Below are positions 47,336-58,410 of a stretch of 64,000 nucleotides of DNA, piece by piece. A program made the position numbers and the translations under genes. The notes beneath the pieces were generated by a model. It ran no database searches. It was not told where the DNA came from and saw nothing but the letters and a program-made list of their open reading frames with translations. Within the stretch, counting starts at the first letter, position 1. Each line of letters opens with the position of its first letter. The DNA lies in the NCBI RefSeq assembly GCF_024763615.1, contig NC_077222.1:16988001-17052000 (forward strand), written 5' to 3'. The DNA comes from Phlebotomus papatasi. Its lineage: Eukaryota > Arthropoda > Insecta > Diptera > Psychodidae.

Positions 47336-47577
47336 AAATCTGAAAAAGTTAAAATAACATTCCGGAAATGTTATTTTTACCCTGCAGTATTGATCCGAAA
47401 TTGGTGTAAATATTATGAGTTTTAGGTGTATTAGGGGTTAAAGTTATCCATTTTCATGTTAATTTTACCCTTAAAAAAGGTGTAAAATTAACATTAAAAA
47501 ATGTTGATATATTTTTACATCTATAAAGTGTTAAAATTATGAGGAAAAAAAGTTAATCGCAACGCTTTTTCTCAGTG
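47336..47577. mobile_element. CACTGAGA-family MITE, copy 4
   Basis: The left end CACTAAAGAGAAATCTGAAA and the right end TTTTTCTCAGTG match the family, with a changed left terminal repeat. It is inserted about 45 bases right of the TTAA element, in a flank shared with the other TTAA copy (see 57972-58016). Confidence 0.8.
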
Positions 47578-49315
47578 AACTTGAAAGAATTAAAAAATAT
47601 TATTATTTCTATATCTCTGCTTTTTAATTTGATTGGATTAACTGGATTAAAGTTAAGATATTAGTTGAGATTGTTAACAATCTCACCTTAACAATCTTTG
47701 TAGCAATAAATACATAAAAATGTTTTAAATTAAATTTCATTATTCACAGTAAAAGATAAGTTAAGTACTCTTTGTCCATACTTAAATGTATATTCTTATC
47801 AAGAATGTTATTGTTTGAAAATCTTTATCAATTCATTGAAATCATTAAAAAAAAAAAGGTTCGAATGAACTCGTGAAGAATATTGTCGCCAAAATTCCAA
47901 GAAATATTATTCAAACTCAATGCTATTGATCTAAAAGCAGACGAATTATCAACTATCACTTTCACTTGCAATGAATACCCTCTAGCTCATATTTTTCAAT
48001 AATAATTGGCATACTTACGTAAGCCCGCGAGTGTTTTGCGTCTTTATATATGATTTTCAGAGAAGGGGACCCTTAGGGCAGTAGACTTGTCCTCTAAATC
48101 ACCCTGCAAACCTGTCAGACATCCTGGTGAGATATTTGATCCAAAAACCTTCCCAAAAGGGTTACTTTCTCACCCTTTTGGCTGTATTTTTCTCACCCTC
48201 ACGACGCTCAAGGAAGCCAATTTTCCCGCGGAAAAACCAAGAAGCTTCGCGACGCGTTTATAAAAATTGACGCGATGTTGTGCACTATGTCGCTAAAAAT
48301 AAAAATTCCCGCCATTTTCATGTGACACACACCAAATAATCTGCAAATCTCGCAAACACCGTAAAACCTCAAAAAAATCATTTAAAATGTATTTGTGGAC
48401 TTGGCTATCGGTGTTGGGCCAAAAATAAAATAAATCAAAATCTCGGTTTGGAGTTCGCGCCAAAAATTCTCTCCTGCAAATTGTGTCAGTGTGCGTTAGC
48501 TCTAGGCACAGAAAAAGGAAAAAAAAGATGTTTTTGGCCAACCTCAAAATCATCAACATTTACTCAAGATATTTTGGCAATGTGTTGAGGCCAAGAAAAC
48601 TTGTTTGTCGACGCGTGCAAAATTAGCACATGCGATTCTTTGCCCATCTGATGCATCTTTTGGCCTTTTCACCTAGTTCAATTAGTACCTCGAGGTTTAT
48701 GGGGAAGTTGAGCAATTCTCAGTGAGCAGAAGAACCTGATACGGTTAGAAAATTTACGTAAAATCAGCCAGAAATGGCTTTCACAAATTTTCCCGCCAAA
48801 ACTCCCACGAACGTTTTACCGGTTGCCGTTCAAGGTTTTACAAAAATCTCCACGCTCACGTTCATCGCATCTCTCTAGTGGTTGCGAGTGTAAAAAAGAT
48901 ATTAAAATTTTGCACCAGTCGCAATTGGCACGCGTATCTGATGCCATAGAGAGAGCAAGTTGTGCTACAAGGACACAGGCCTCCACTCATGTGGGCCATT
49001 TACATAAGAATTTTATAGTGGTCGCTTTTTTTCTGCGGCTTCGCTATGACGAGGAGGTTTTGAACAATGTGGATGCGTCAGAGATTCTGTGATGATTAAT
49101 CAGAGTATAAGCTAAATGATGCACTTTGTCCAATTGGGACTAGTCCCGAATGATTGGACTTCTTTGAAGCTAATTCGTTTCACTTGTTAACTCCATTTGG
49201 GGGGACTTTTGAATCAATCAGAGTCGAATCAGTACAATTGGGAGCAGCTTAACACTTGAGAGCCCAGTGCAGAACGGCAGAAAATTTCACTGACATTTTC
49301 TTAATCTTCTTTCCA
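47578..49315. other. Intronic single-copy-looking block, possible regulatory DNA
   Basis: No mobile element is recognised. From 48030 to 49100 GC is raised, and CCTCAAAA/TTGAGG motifs recur (48368, 48543, 48583, 48707), as in 37100-38720. Frames of up to 89 codons are unsupported. Confidence 0.35.
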
Positions 49316-50205
49316 CACAAAAAAATCGTAAAATTGTTCGTAAATGTTTGTGAATTCCTATTGGGGACTTACGAAATGCTCTTAAATCGTATAGGGTAAG
49401 TGTGCCAAATTTCGGCATAGTTGCATGCAAGTATCAAAGTCTCAAATTTGAAATGGAATATTTTAAATACAAATTGATTTTTTTTTCTTCTTAAAGAGTG
49501 TTGCTTGGAACCTTGTAAAGAGTTTACCGTCTTTATTTACTCTAAAATCATTCTTAATACATTTTAAAATGAATAAAAATATAGATATAGCTTTGGTGCC
49601 CTATTTCGGCCACCTTCATTCTCATAGTTCCTTGCCCTTCGGGAATTCTTCCAACGTCTTTTTCACGTCATCTCGTTTGTCGAAGCTACATTTTTTTATT
49701 ATTCATTTGCATTGTATAATCTCTAGAGTGTGTAAAATCTATAAGTTCATGGAAGTTCTAGGAACAAAAAAGGTGGCCGAAATTGGAAGCTGGCCGGAAT
49801 TTGACACACTTACCCTAACCCTAACAAGTTCGTAAAAATTTGTACTTTTTTTTACAAACATTGTTTGTAACATGATCACTTGATGAGCATTTTTATATCA
49901 TTACAAACACTTGTTCGTAAATGTTCGTAAACACACAAAAAATGTTCGTAAAATTTTGTCATTTGTTCGTAAATGTTCGTAAAGGCAATCAAAAATTTAA
50001 GAACAAATGACAAAATTTTACGAACATTTTGTGTGAGTTTTACGAACATTTACGAAGAAATGTTTTTAAAAATACAAAAAATACTCGTCAAGTGATTATG
50101 TTACGAACAATGTTTGTGAAAAAAGTACAAACTTTTACGAACTTATTTGTGGATTATACAAACATAAACATTTACGAAGAGTTTTACGAAATATTTTTTT
50201 CCGTG
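49316..50205. mobile_element. Foldback MITE, second copy, split by an insertion
   Basis: The left arm (TTCGTAAATGTTTGTGAATT) and the right arm match the 7834-8329 element. Between them 49394-49815 is occupied by a GGGTAAGTGTGCC MITE. Removing that insert and one TA restores the sequence found in the intact copy (GTATAACCC type). Terminal repeats are diverged compared with the intact copy. Confidence 0.8.
49394..49815. mobile_element. GGGTAAGTGTGCCAAATT-family MITE, copy 3
   Basis: Its left end GGGTAAGTGTGCCAAATTTC and the right inverse GGGTAAGTGTGTCAAATTCC are bordered by TA (49392-49393 and 49816-49817). It lies within the foldback element and is therefore younger than that copy. It is 422 bases long. 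Confidence 0.88.
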
Positions 50206-50224
50206 CACTGAAATTTTTTTAGAG

Positions 50225-50815
50225 AAAATTAATCTAACCTCCGGCTCATCTTTTAGACCGTAAAATTTTATGAACACAAAATTCGCGTCCCCTTCTTTCT
50301 CAAAAGATTTGCATAAGTCGATTCTACTCTTTCAGGCTCAAAATTGGATTGAATTAAATTTAATTTGGTTTGATGTTCAAAAGAAGAAGAAGAGTACAAA
50401 AGAACACACAGAAAAATGGAAAATTTTAAACAGAAACACCCAGGAATTTAATTTCAAATCCCATCTGATGAATGCCAATGCCCTAATTCTAAATCCTTGA
50501 TCATTTAGTTTTAGTTGCAATTTGCAAATCCGTAGACATTTTTCATTTTCCAGCTAATGCAGAACTTAAGTTCCCGATTTCTTAAATTGAAAGAGCTAGG
50601 GATTCTAGCCCATTTCTTTCGCTCAGAGCTTCTAAACTTAAACGCCTCGGGGATTCACGTCCAATTTAAGTTCCCAGGATCTTATATATTCTTAAATTTA
50701 GAATCAAAATTTTTCTGTGTGAATAGAAGAGAGATATGCTAATCGTTTAAGAAAGAAAGGTATGTGAATTTTGATTTTATAAAATTTTCCTGGTCCAAAA
50801 CGGTGTGCCTGAGCC
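50225..50815. mobile_element. GGCTC-GGCACACC family single unit, interrupted
   Basis: The left part (CTCCGGCTCATCTTTTAGACCG onward to the AAGAAGAAGAAGAGTAC block at 50385) and the right part (AAAGGTATGTGAATTTTGAT to GGTGTGCCTGAGCCC) form the two arms seen in the intron array at 15770-17470. The element at 50405-50721 separates them. Confidence 0.65.
50405..50721. mobile_element. CACACAGAAAAAT-family element, full-length copy
   Basis: Both ends are present: CACACAGAAAAATGG at the left and the inverse CACACAGAAAAATTTTGA at the right. The 317-base interior matches the inverse of 21833-22125. The two copies translate to similar peptides, but the frames are not conserved features. It sits inside 50225-50815. 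Confidence 0.8.
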
Positions 50816-51076
50816 CGTACCTTTTGTTATCACGATTGAATTATATTTAAAAATTATCAAGTTTTATTTTAATTTAAATTATAATGTTTATTTAAAATAA
50901 TTGCAATTGTTGTAAATTTTAAATAGCAATGTTGATAATAATCTTCAATTTTTTTTTTTGAAAAACCAACGCTATATTTTTGGTAACGTAATTTTGATCG
51001 ATAAAGATGCATTATTATTAAGAAATGTTACAACATTACAAGTTAATAAAATTATCAGAATGCCGTTAATATGCAA

Positions 51077-51206
51077 CAGGGGTGAGCAAGAACCGTTTGA
51101 AATCGAATAAACGTCAATGTAAGTTTGTAAAGGTAGCCTTTTGACAGTTGACGTACAATTTTCATTTGACGTTTGTTCGATTACAAACGGTTTTTGCTCA
51201 TCTCTG
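51077..51206. mobile_element. Short hAT-type MITE
   Basis: The ends CAGGGGTGAGCAAGAACCGT and the inverse CAGAGATGAGCAAAAACCGT continue as a matching arm through CGTCAA. A CAGRG start is typical of hAT. The 8-bp flanks ATATGCAA (51069-51076) and ATCTACAA (51207-51214) agree at 6 of 8 positions. The element is 130 bases, almost a perfect hairpin. Confidence 0.75.
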
Positions 51207-51318
51207 ATCTACAAACAAATCTCTTTAACGCAAATTTAAAATAAAGTAACATTATTAGAAACAAATAATTAGTAAAACTATTCGTAAACGTTTTGTGAAT
51301 TCTTAATAGAGTACAATA

Positions 51319-51568
51319 ACTGAGAAAAAAACAGGTGTGCGATTAACTTTTTTTCCTCATAACTTTAACACTTTTTCGGTGTAAAAATATATCAATATTT
51401 TTAAATGTTAATTTTAAAACATTTTAAGGGTATAAATGACATGAAAAGGGTAACTTTAATCCCTAATACACCTAAAAAGCATGATATATACACCTTTCTG
51501 ATCAATACTGCAGGGTAAAATAAACATTTCCGGAATGTTATTTTAACTTTTTCGGATTTCTCTTAGTG
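51319..51568. mobile_element. CACTGAGA-family MITE, copy 5
   Basis: It starts ACTGAGAAAAAAACAGGTGT after TA and ends TTTCGGATTTCTCTTAGTG. The terminal bases are decayed, but the interior GTGTAAAAATATATCAATAT block is typical of the family. Confidence 0.8.
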
Positions 51569-51569
51569 A

Positions 51570-51744
51570 TAGGATCATCTGATATTCCTCAAAATCCAAG
51601 ATTTCCTGTTTTAGATAAGCAACAAATAAGGGTTTGTCAGGCTTCTACTTCTTCGTGGTTTTCTTTTTCTCTTTGTCCATCTGAAACAATGAGGAAATCT
51701 CAATATTCCAATTTGATACGATTTCGAATTACCCCATTGTACCC
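51570..51744. mobile_element. Partial GGGGTAATT-family element
   Basis: The right end (GAATTACCCCATTGTACCC followed by TA) and the interior TACTTCTTCGTGG block match 32541-32757. The left end is missing, probably removed or displaced near the adjacent CACTGAGA copy. Confidence 0.6.
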
Positions 51745-53800
51745 TAATTGAAAATTAATACAATACGGCTTTCAATTGTGTTAAAATATTTAATATCAAA
51801 GAGGTTTAGAAAAAGTGAAAAGGCGAAAGAACAAAAAATATCTCTAGAGAGTGTTTACTTATGGAGGGGTCAACGAAAATCAGAAATCAATATCTCCTTT
51901 TAGACTAATTAGGCTATTTTAAGACTATTTAGACTATAAGACGGTAAAAAAAGGCGAATACAACAAATAATAAACACAGTATTTCAAAACTTCAAAATTT
52001 CAAAATTTTCAAATATGATCCCTTGGGAAAGTAGAGTCCAAAATAAAAATATAATAAATCCTCAAATAACTGAAAAACGAATAAATAATTGTGCTTTCTG
52101 TGTGACTTGCTTAGAAACCCATAGGCATTTAGTGAACTTTTTCTTTTATTTTTATTTGAAATTAACTAATTATAAAAATATAAATAAATAAGAAAAAAAC
52201 TGGTAGTTCAACATCAATGACTTTATGACCTGTAGGTCAGACATTTATAGAGACAGATAAAGTTTTTGTTTGTAAATCCCAAATTAGCTTCCGAATGAAT
52301 GTGGATTTTTCTTATTGATTTAAATTCTCGGAAGTGATGCATTATTATCACAAAGCCAATTGGTAATCAAAAGCTTCCCAAACATTTCATTCATTTTGAT
52401 CATTGACGCTGCAACGTTTTTTTTTTGTCATCCAAATACGTTCAAAATAACCGAAAAAAGAGTTGGTCTTCCTCTTTTCCCATCCATGTTACACGAGAAT
52501 TTCATCATTTTCCGCAAGAATAGCTCCAAATGTTCCCTCCTGAGCAACCATGTATCGGGTAAATGATGTTAAATGGTCGTTTATCGTGTGCAAGAACAAA
52601 AATGATGCGCTAAAGAGACATATTTTGCTGGGAGAACAAGTGAGGGCGAAATAGGATATGTCTCCGCGAGATGGGAATTATTATTTTTTGGAATTGCATG
52701 TAAAATTCGATAAGGGCATGTGCTCTTTCGTGTTGAATTACCACGACAATGCAGTGACATATGGGAAGCGTTTTGGACTTCAATTTTTTTGTATAAGGAT
52801 CATGATCTCTCTGAGGAGGGCCTGGCCCGTATTCTGACGATAGGGCGCGGGAATTTTCCCGAGAATTTGATACTGTTGGGAGATGGTCAGTGAAGCTGAA
52901 GAATTTCAATTAAAACAAGTTAAACACTGACCCTCAGTCAGCAATTATTCTCTCTCTCTGGGGATTAATTGTCCACAATCCCGTCTGGCATCAATTTTTC
53001 CTGGACGCGAATGACGATGGAATAGCTCTGTTTTCTTGCTATCAGAACGACCTCAAAAAAGAAAGGGTAATGTTTTATTCGCGCGCAAATTCTCATGACT
53101 CCACAATGCGCACTTTTTTTTTCTTTTGATAAGAATGAACGGATTAATGTTGGCGAAATAAACAAGTTGTAATTTTTGCACATTTAATCGTGTCAATTGC
53201 CCATGTGGGTCTTCATTTATTGAGATTTATCGGGGAAACAATGCGTAAAACAGAAAATCGTTATCATTATTTTTCAACACCACAAATCAATACCCGAATA
53301 AATTCATCACTGACCAAATGGAGTATTTGGGGCCTGTCTCTTTGGGGCCACAAGCAATAAATATTTCAGTAAAATGGCAATTTGACGATGTTCAACGACA
53401 ATGTTGTTGGAGTTAAAAAGCGACACGAACCATTTTGATTGAATTAATTCAGTGTGTCTCTCCACAAAACAAATCTGTCTCAATTGATGGTGGTTATCGC
53501 AAGAAATCGGACAATCTTAATCAGTGACGATGGACACTATAAAAGATTTTCTTGCCTTGAGACACACTCCACAAGACAATTTATTTAAATTGCTTGGTCC
53601 CCAAAAATGCTTCAACTGGAAAATTCGCATGTTAGAAGGGTGAAAGATGCGAAACCGCAGAAGAGGTTAAGCAAGATGTTACACAATTTTCACAGCTATC
53701 CCCCACTTGGCACATTTTTGCATATTTCTTCGCTAATGAACAGGGAAAGAAGAGTTGAGAAAATAGCAAATTCTAGAATAATTTTAGGTGTCCGTTATGT
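51745..53800. other. Intronic block without recognisable repeats
   Basis: From 52320 to 53600 base composition is more balanced than in surrounding repeats, and no inverted-repeat element was found. Frames up to 99 codons (52610-52909, minus strand) are not recognisable. Conserved noncoding DNA of the Dacapo-like gene is possible. Confidence 0.35.
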
Positions 53801-53804
53801 AACG

Positions 53805-54745
53805 TTTTTATTTGAATTTGAATTTTATGTTGTTGACCAATTTTTAATATTCCTTGAACTGTTAAACTAGTAATTTACAGTTATGTTTCAAAATTCGTTG
53901 CGAAATTCTATTTAGAGTCGTTTGTATTTGAATTGAATTTGTATGACTCTGACATTGTCATTTAGTGCTGTCAAATTTGAATTTTATAATAATGACAGTT
54001 CTATTTTTCAATTACCTTAGATAATTTTGAATAAACTTGTGCTAGTTTATAAATTTATAATCTTTAAATTCATTTCAAAATTATATGTTTAATATCGCTT
54101 GTAATTGAATTAGATTTTTATGCCTCTGACAGTGACATTTACTGATGTCATAATTGAATTTTATAATAATGACAGTTCCATTTTTCAATTACCTTAGATA
54201 ATTTTGAATAAACTTGTGATAGTTTATAAATTTATATTCTCTAAATTCATTTCAAAATTCTATGTTTAATACCGCTTGTAATTGGATAAAATTTTTATGC
54301 TTCTGACAGTGACATTTACTGCTGTCAGATTTGAATTTTATAATAATGACAGTACTATATCTCAATAGTCCTAGATATTTCGCATAAATTTGTGTCACGT
54401 TATTGCTATATATACTCTAAATTCCCTAAATTCACCTAAATAATTCTGTTAAAATTCTTTTATATTTAAATTCGATTATTGTGGCTCAGACATTGACATT
54501 TACTGCTGTCTATTTAGAATTTTATAATAACAGTTCTATTTTTTTTAAACCCTAAGTCTCTTTAAATAAAATAATTAGAATTCATTAATCAACAAAATCT
54601 AGATTCATTTCAAAATTCTGTTCAGAATCGTTTGTACTTTAATTCGATTGTCATAACTTTGACATTTATTGCTGTCAAATTTGAATATAATAAATCACAA
54701 TTTTTTGATTAATGTCAAATTTATAGTTTAATTTTTGGTTATGTA
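53805..54745. repeat. Satellite-like tandem repeat, unit about 177 bases
   Basis: The block GAATTTTATAATAATGACAG recurs near 53979, 54156, 54332, 54517 and, in degenerate form, near 54682, at a period of about 177 bases. Each unit also carries TCTGACAGTGACATTTACTG-type and ACCTTAGATAATTTTGAATA blocks. Five units are visible, with the first and last more diverged. Confidence 0.82.
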
Positions 54746-54753
54746 ACGTATTA

Positions 54754-55344
54754 GGGGAGACTGGGGCAAAACTTGTCAAAAAGCGTATTTAATTCTTTCA
54801 CGAGCTCTGAGAAAACTTAAACGTTTTATAATGAGCATATTCTTATAGGAAATTTACTGCTCTACAACATTGCAGAAGACTATTTTCCTGTATCTCGAAA
54901 GAAATGTGATTTTCGAAGCATTTTCTAAAAGTAGATTTTTTGGAGATTCTCAAAATTGCTAGGGAAAATTTTGTCAGTTTTCAGATAATTTGTGACGTTT
55001 TACTCTCGCAAACGTTAAAAATATCACATAGACATATTTTTATAGGAAATTTATTCCTCTACAACTTTGTCGAAGATAGTTTTTCTCTATCTTAACGAGA
55101 AATGTGCTTAAATTGAATTGACAGTATTGATATTTTCTCTAAGCCAAATATTCCAAAAATCGGGCTCAAAATTTCATTATTTTTAATTTTACATAATCCT
55201 TCCTCGAATCCCTTGAAACTTTGTAAGTTTAAGAAGGTTCATAAAAGCTATCTATAATAAAAATTTCAAGCCTCAGTCTCTTTTATTTTATAAAATAGTG
55301 AATATTGAAATTTTCGTTTTGACAAATTTAGCCCCAATCTCCCC
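54754..55344. mobile_element. GGGGAGACTGGGGC-family element, diverged copy
   Basis: The left end GGGGAGACTGGGGCAAAACT and the right inverse GGGGAGATTGGGGCTAAATT are flanked by TA (54752-54753 and 55345-55346). It is 591 bases, a shorter relative of 30811-31697. Confidence 0.82.
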
Positions 55345-55365
55345 TACTTTAAATTTAATTTTATA

Positions 55366-55791
55366 GGGTAAGTGTGCCAAATTTCGGCATAGTTGCATGC
55401 AAGCGCCAAAGTCCCAAGTTTGAAATGTAATATTTTAAATACAAATTGATTTTTTTATCCTTTCTTCTGAAAGAGTGCTGCTTGGAACCTTGTAAAGAGT
55501 TTACCGTCTTTATTTAATCAAAAATCATTCTTAATACATTTTAAAATGAATAAAAATATAGACATAGTTTTGGTGTCCTATTTCGGCCACCTTCACACTC
55601 ATAGTTCCTTGCCCTTTGGGAATTCTTCCAATATCTTTTTCACGTCACCTCGTTTGTCTAAGCTACATTTTTTGTTATTCTTTTGCATTGTATAATCTCT
55701 AGAGTACGTAAAATCTAAATGTTCATGGAAATTCGAGAAACAAAAAAGGTGGCCGAAATTGCAAGCTGGCCGTAATTAGGCACACTTACCC
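55366..55791. mobile_element. GGGTAAGTGTGCCAAATT-family MITE, copy 4
   Basis: The ends GGGTAAGTGTGCCAAATTTC and the inverse GGGTAAGTGTGCCTAATTAC are flanked by TA (55364-55365 and 55792-55793). It is 426 bases and uninterrupted, and holds the ATAAAAATA target only once. Confidence 0.88.
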
Positions 55792-55793
55792 TA

Positions 55794-57486
55794 TCCCCAA
55801 TTGATATTCACCGAACTGTTAAATTTGAATAATTACCGTTTGAATATTTCTTTATTTTTCAATCTTGATGAGTACAACTCTGTGTGTTAACACTACAACT
55901 CCGAGTGATGTCATGCCTTTGCGAGTTAGTCCACAGTACAATTAGTCACTTGTTTGGCTGAATTTATGGGTGAAAAGAGTAACGGTACGTTCGCGACTCT
56001 GTGACCGTTTGCAGAGTTTGCAGAGTCCAAAGTGATGGACGTGGACAGAGAGAGAAATCACAGAAGAGGAAGTACTTCATGAGGTTCTATCGGGTTTAAT
56101 ATTACATCTTGTGTCTCCATGAGAGACACTTGAATGAGAATTGAGTCAAATAGGAAGACTTTGTGTGATCCAAAGGGCTCTCGAGAGTTCAAATGCATAA
56201 TTTAGAGTGACATCCTTTCAATTTACTTAATAAGTGCATCAACCATGTTTCATGCTTGGTGCATAAGGATAATTTTTATGATTATAGTTCTCATTGGACG
56301 ATACATAGAGGTTTCTTTTTTCTCAGAGTTATTTATGTCTGTCAGTGAAATATATTTCTTTTCATAAAAATGTTCTCATGTTATTGGGACCTTTTTGAAC
56401 GATCCCAAAAAAAAAATTTTTACGATTTCACTTGAGAGGGATATTTTAATGCTTTTCCAATATTAACTCGTCTCGCTATGCTGCACAATTTCTAATGGAT
56501 GCTGGCAATGTGCAATATAAAAATTGAATGATTTTATGAGACAAACATCAATTTTGGAGGTTTTTATTGCCGCTCAACATCACTCATTCGATCATTGTTT
56601 CTTTCCCATACAGGCACTAACCCAGTAAGATTTCCTTCAACAATTCCCTATTAGCGATAACCCTGCTCGAAAACTCTGACCCTTCTTTCGCGAAGGGGAA
56701 ACTCTTCCCTCCATTTGAGGTCGATGATATTTTTCTCTTTTTTTATTTTTTACAGTCCATGTCAGAAAATTAATAAAAGAACTGAACAGAGTTTCTTGTA
56801 TAACATGGTTCAGTGTCTTTAGTGCCTTAATTGAAATACGTGATTGAATTTTAACTGTTTCGGGGTGAATCATCGAGATCGCGTTTTTCACACACGCATG
56901 TCTCGCATTTTGGCGAGAACCCAATAAAAGACTATAACAATCGCAATAAAAAAATTCGAGTGCGATTCGACAACAATGCCTGATATTGCAACTGAATTTT
57001 GACCCGCATTTTGTTCACCTTTTTTTACTGGATTGCCATAAAAGGAGTTGCAATCGGGACGATAAAACATTTTTCCCAGATGGTTCCATTGAAAATTTTC
57101 AATTGATGTTTTCAGGCACAATAAAATCAAATTTGTGAAATATATATCGAATGTATCATAGACGGATGTGATTCTCCTTTCAATCATTAGATTAGTGACA
57201 GCGATTTTTCTGTCAAATTCAAATTTATTTTAACGGAAAAGAGCTAATTTTAAATTCTTTTTAAATTTAAATCAACTTGTTGATTTTAATTTTATTGAGA
57301 CAGCTTCAGTTGAATATTCATTTGCTTTTTATCTTGTCCATAGTAGACACAATTAGAAGTAAAGAGAAAAATTAGAAAAATTGATCTTGACGTCAAAAGA
57401 CACAACGAGTGATACTTTGATGGGATATCGACAAACATTTTTTTTTATCTTTTCTGTCCCTGGATTCTCATGCTTTTTTCTATAGT
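55794..57486. other. Intronic block without recognisable repeats
   Basis: No element ends were found. Frames such as 56637-56924 and 56888-57187 (minus strand) overlap each other and are not recognisable. This is a candidate for single-copy regulatory DNA. Confidence 0.35.
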
Positions 57487-57490
57487 TTAA

Positions 57491-57971
57491 CCCTTTAAGG
57501 ACGATTGGGACACCGGTGTCCCATATGGAAAATAATTTTTCCTGACTACCTAAAGTTATTTTTTCCTTATGTTCGTACATTTTTGCAAAGTAGAAGATTG
57601 AAGAAATCTAGGATATTATTTTCAAGTCTCTAGCTATTTGCTATTTAAATTCTCAAATTCATAATTGATTTTATTTATTTTTTATACTTTCATTTTTTTT
57701 TAAGTAAAACCCTTTTGGCAATAAAAACTACAATACTCATACGTAATATTTTTCATTAAAGCAAAAAATATTATTCATTAGTATTGTCAGAAAAATTACT
57801 TAAATTGTTGGGCTATTTTTGTCCCTATCGTTCATAGAAGCACAAAATACACCAAATCAGACTCTGTTGGACTTTCCAAGGTTAGATGTAAATCTTATCA
57901 TTGATTATGTTACTCAGTTTAATTTTTATTGTTGATTTTCATTTCGTAAAAAGTGTCTCGTCGTTAAAGGG
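57491..57971. mobile_element. piggyBac-like TTAA-flanked element, copy 2
   Basis: TTAA stands at 57487-57490 and 57972-57975, with ends CCCTTTAAGGACGATTGG and the inverse CCCTTTAACGACGAGACAC. It is 481 bases and closely matches 46771-47285, lacking a segment of about 35 bases near 57750. Confidence 0.85.
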
Positions 57972-58016
57972 TTAAGGAACTTGTACTCTGTTTTGAAAAT
58001 AGTAATACAATCACTA
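57972..58016. repeat. Flank shared with the other TTAA element
   Basis: About 45 bases right of the TTAA (GGAACTTGTACTCTGTTTTG and on to CAATCACTA) also follow the copy at 46771-47285. Either the mobile unit is longer than the TTAA-bounded part or a larger segment was duplicated. Confidence 0.6.
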
Positions 58017-58410
58017 ATCCTGCGCCCCTAAGCGCCCCTGGTGTCAGTTGTATGAACTGCACCTGTCCAAAGGATTATTGGGCATGTAAGGAAAAACAAA
58101 TGTTCTCATATTAAGAAATAAAACGGTTCGGCAGAATCGGAGATATACGAAGCCAAGTATCAAAAAACGGCAAAAACGGTTTTGCCTAGATTCCAGGCGC
58201 AAAAACAAAATGAAATCAAAATGATAAGTATTTTTGTAAATCATTTGACCCTAGCAATAGAAAATGTAGCATGAGAACCCAGAGACAAAATCATTGTTGC
58301 ACAGTGTAATTAGGACTTCATTATTTTGAAATTTTAGTGTCAAGAAACAAAGAATACAAAGAAATAAAGTTGCATCACAGAGCGAGTACTTTACCACTTG
58401 ACCTATTGAG
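58017..58410. other. Spacer, nothing recognised
   Basis: I see no gene, element boundary or tandem structure between the shared flank and the hAT-like element. Confidence 0.4.

Noticed and set aside
49569..49835. Similar frames in the GGGTAAGTGTGCC MITE copies (41880, 49569)
   Set aside because: The similarity follows from DNA homology of a 0.4 kb MITE. The frames run across element ends or are broken in other copies.
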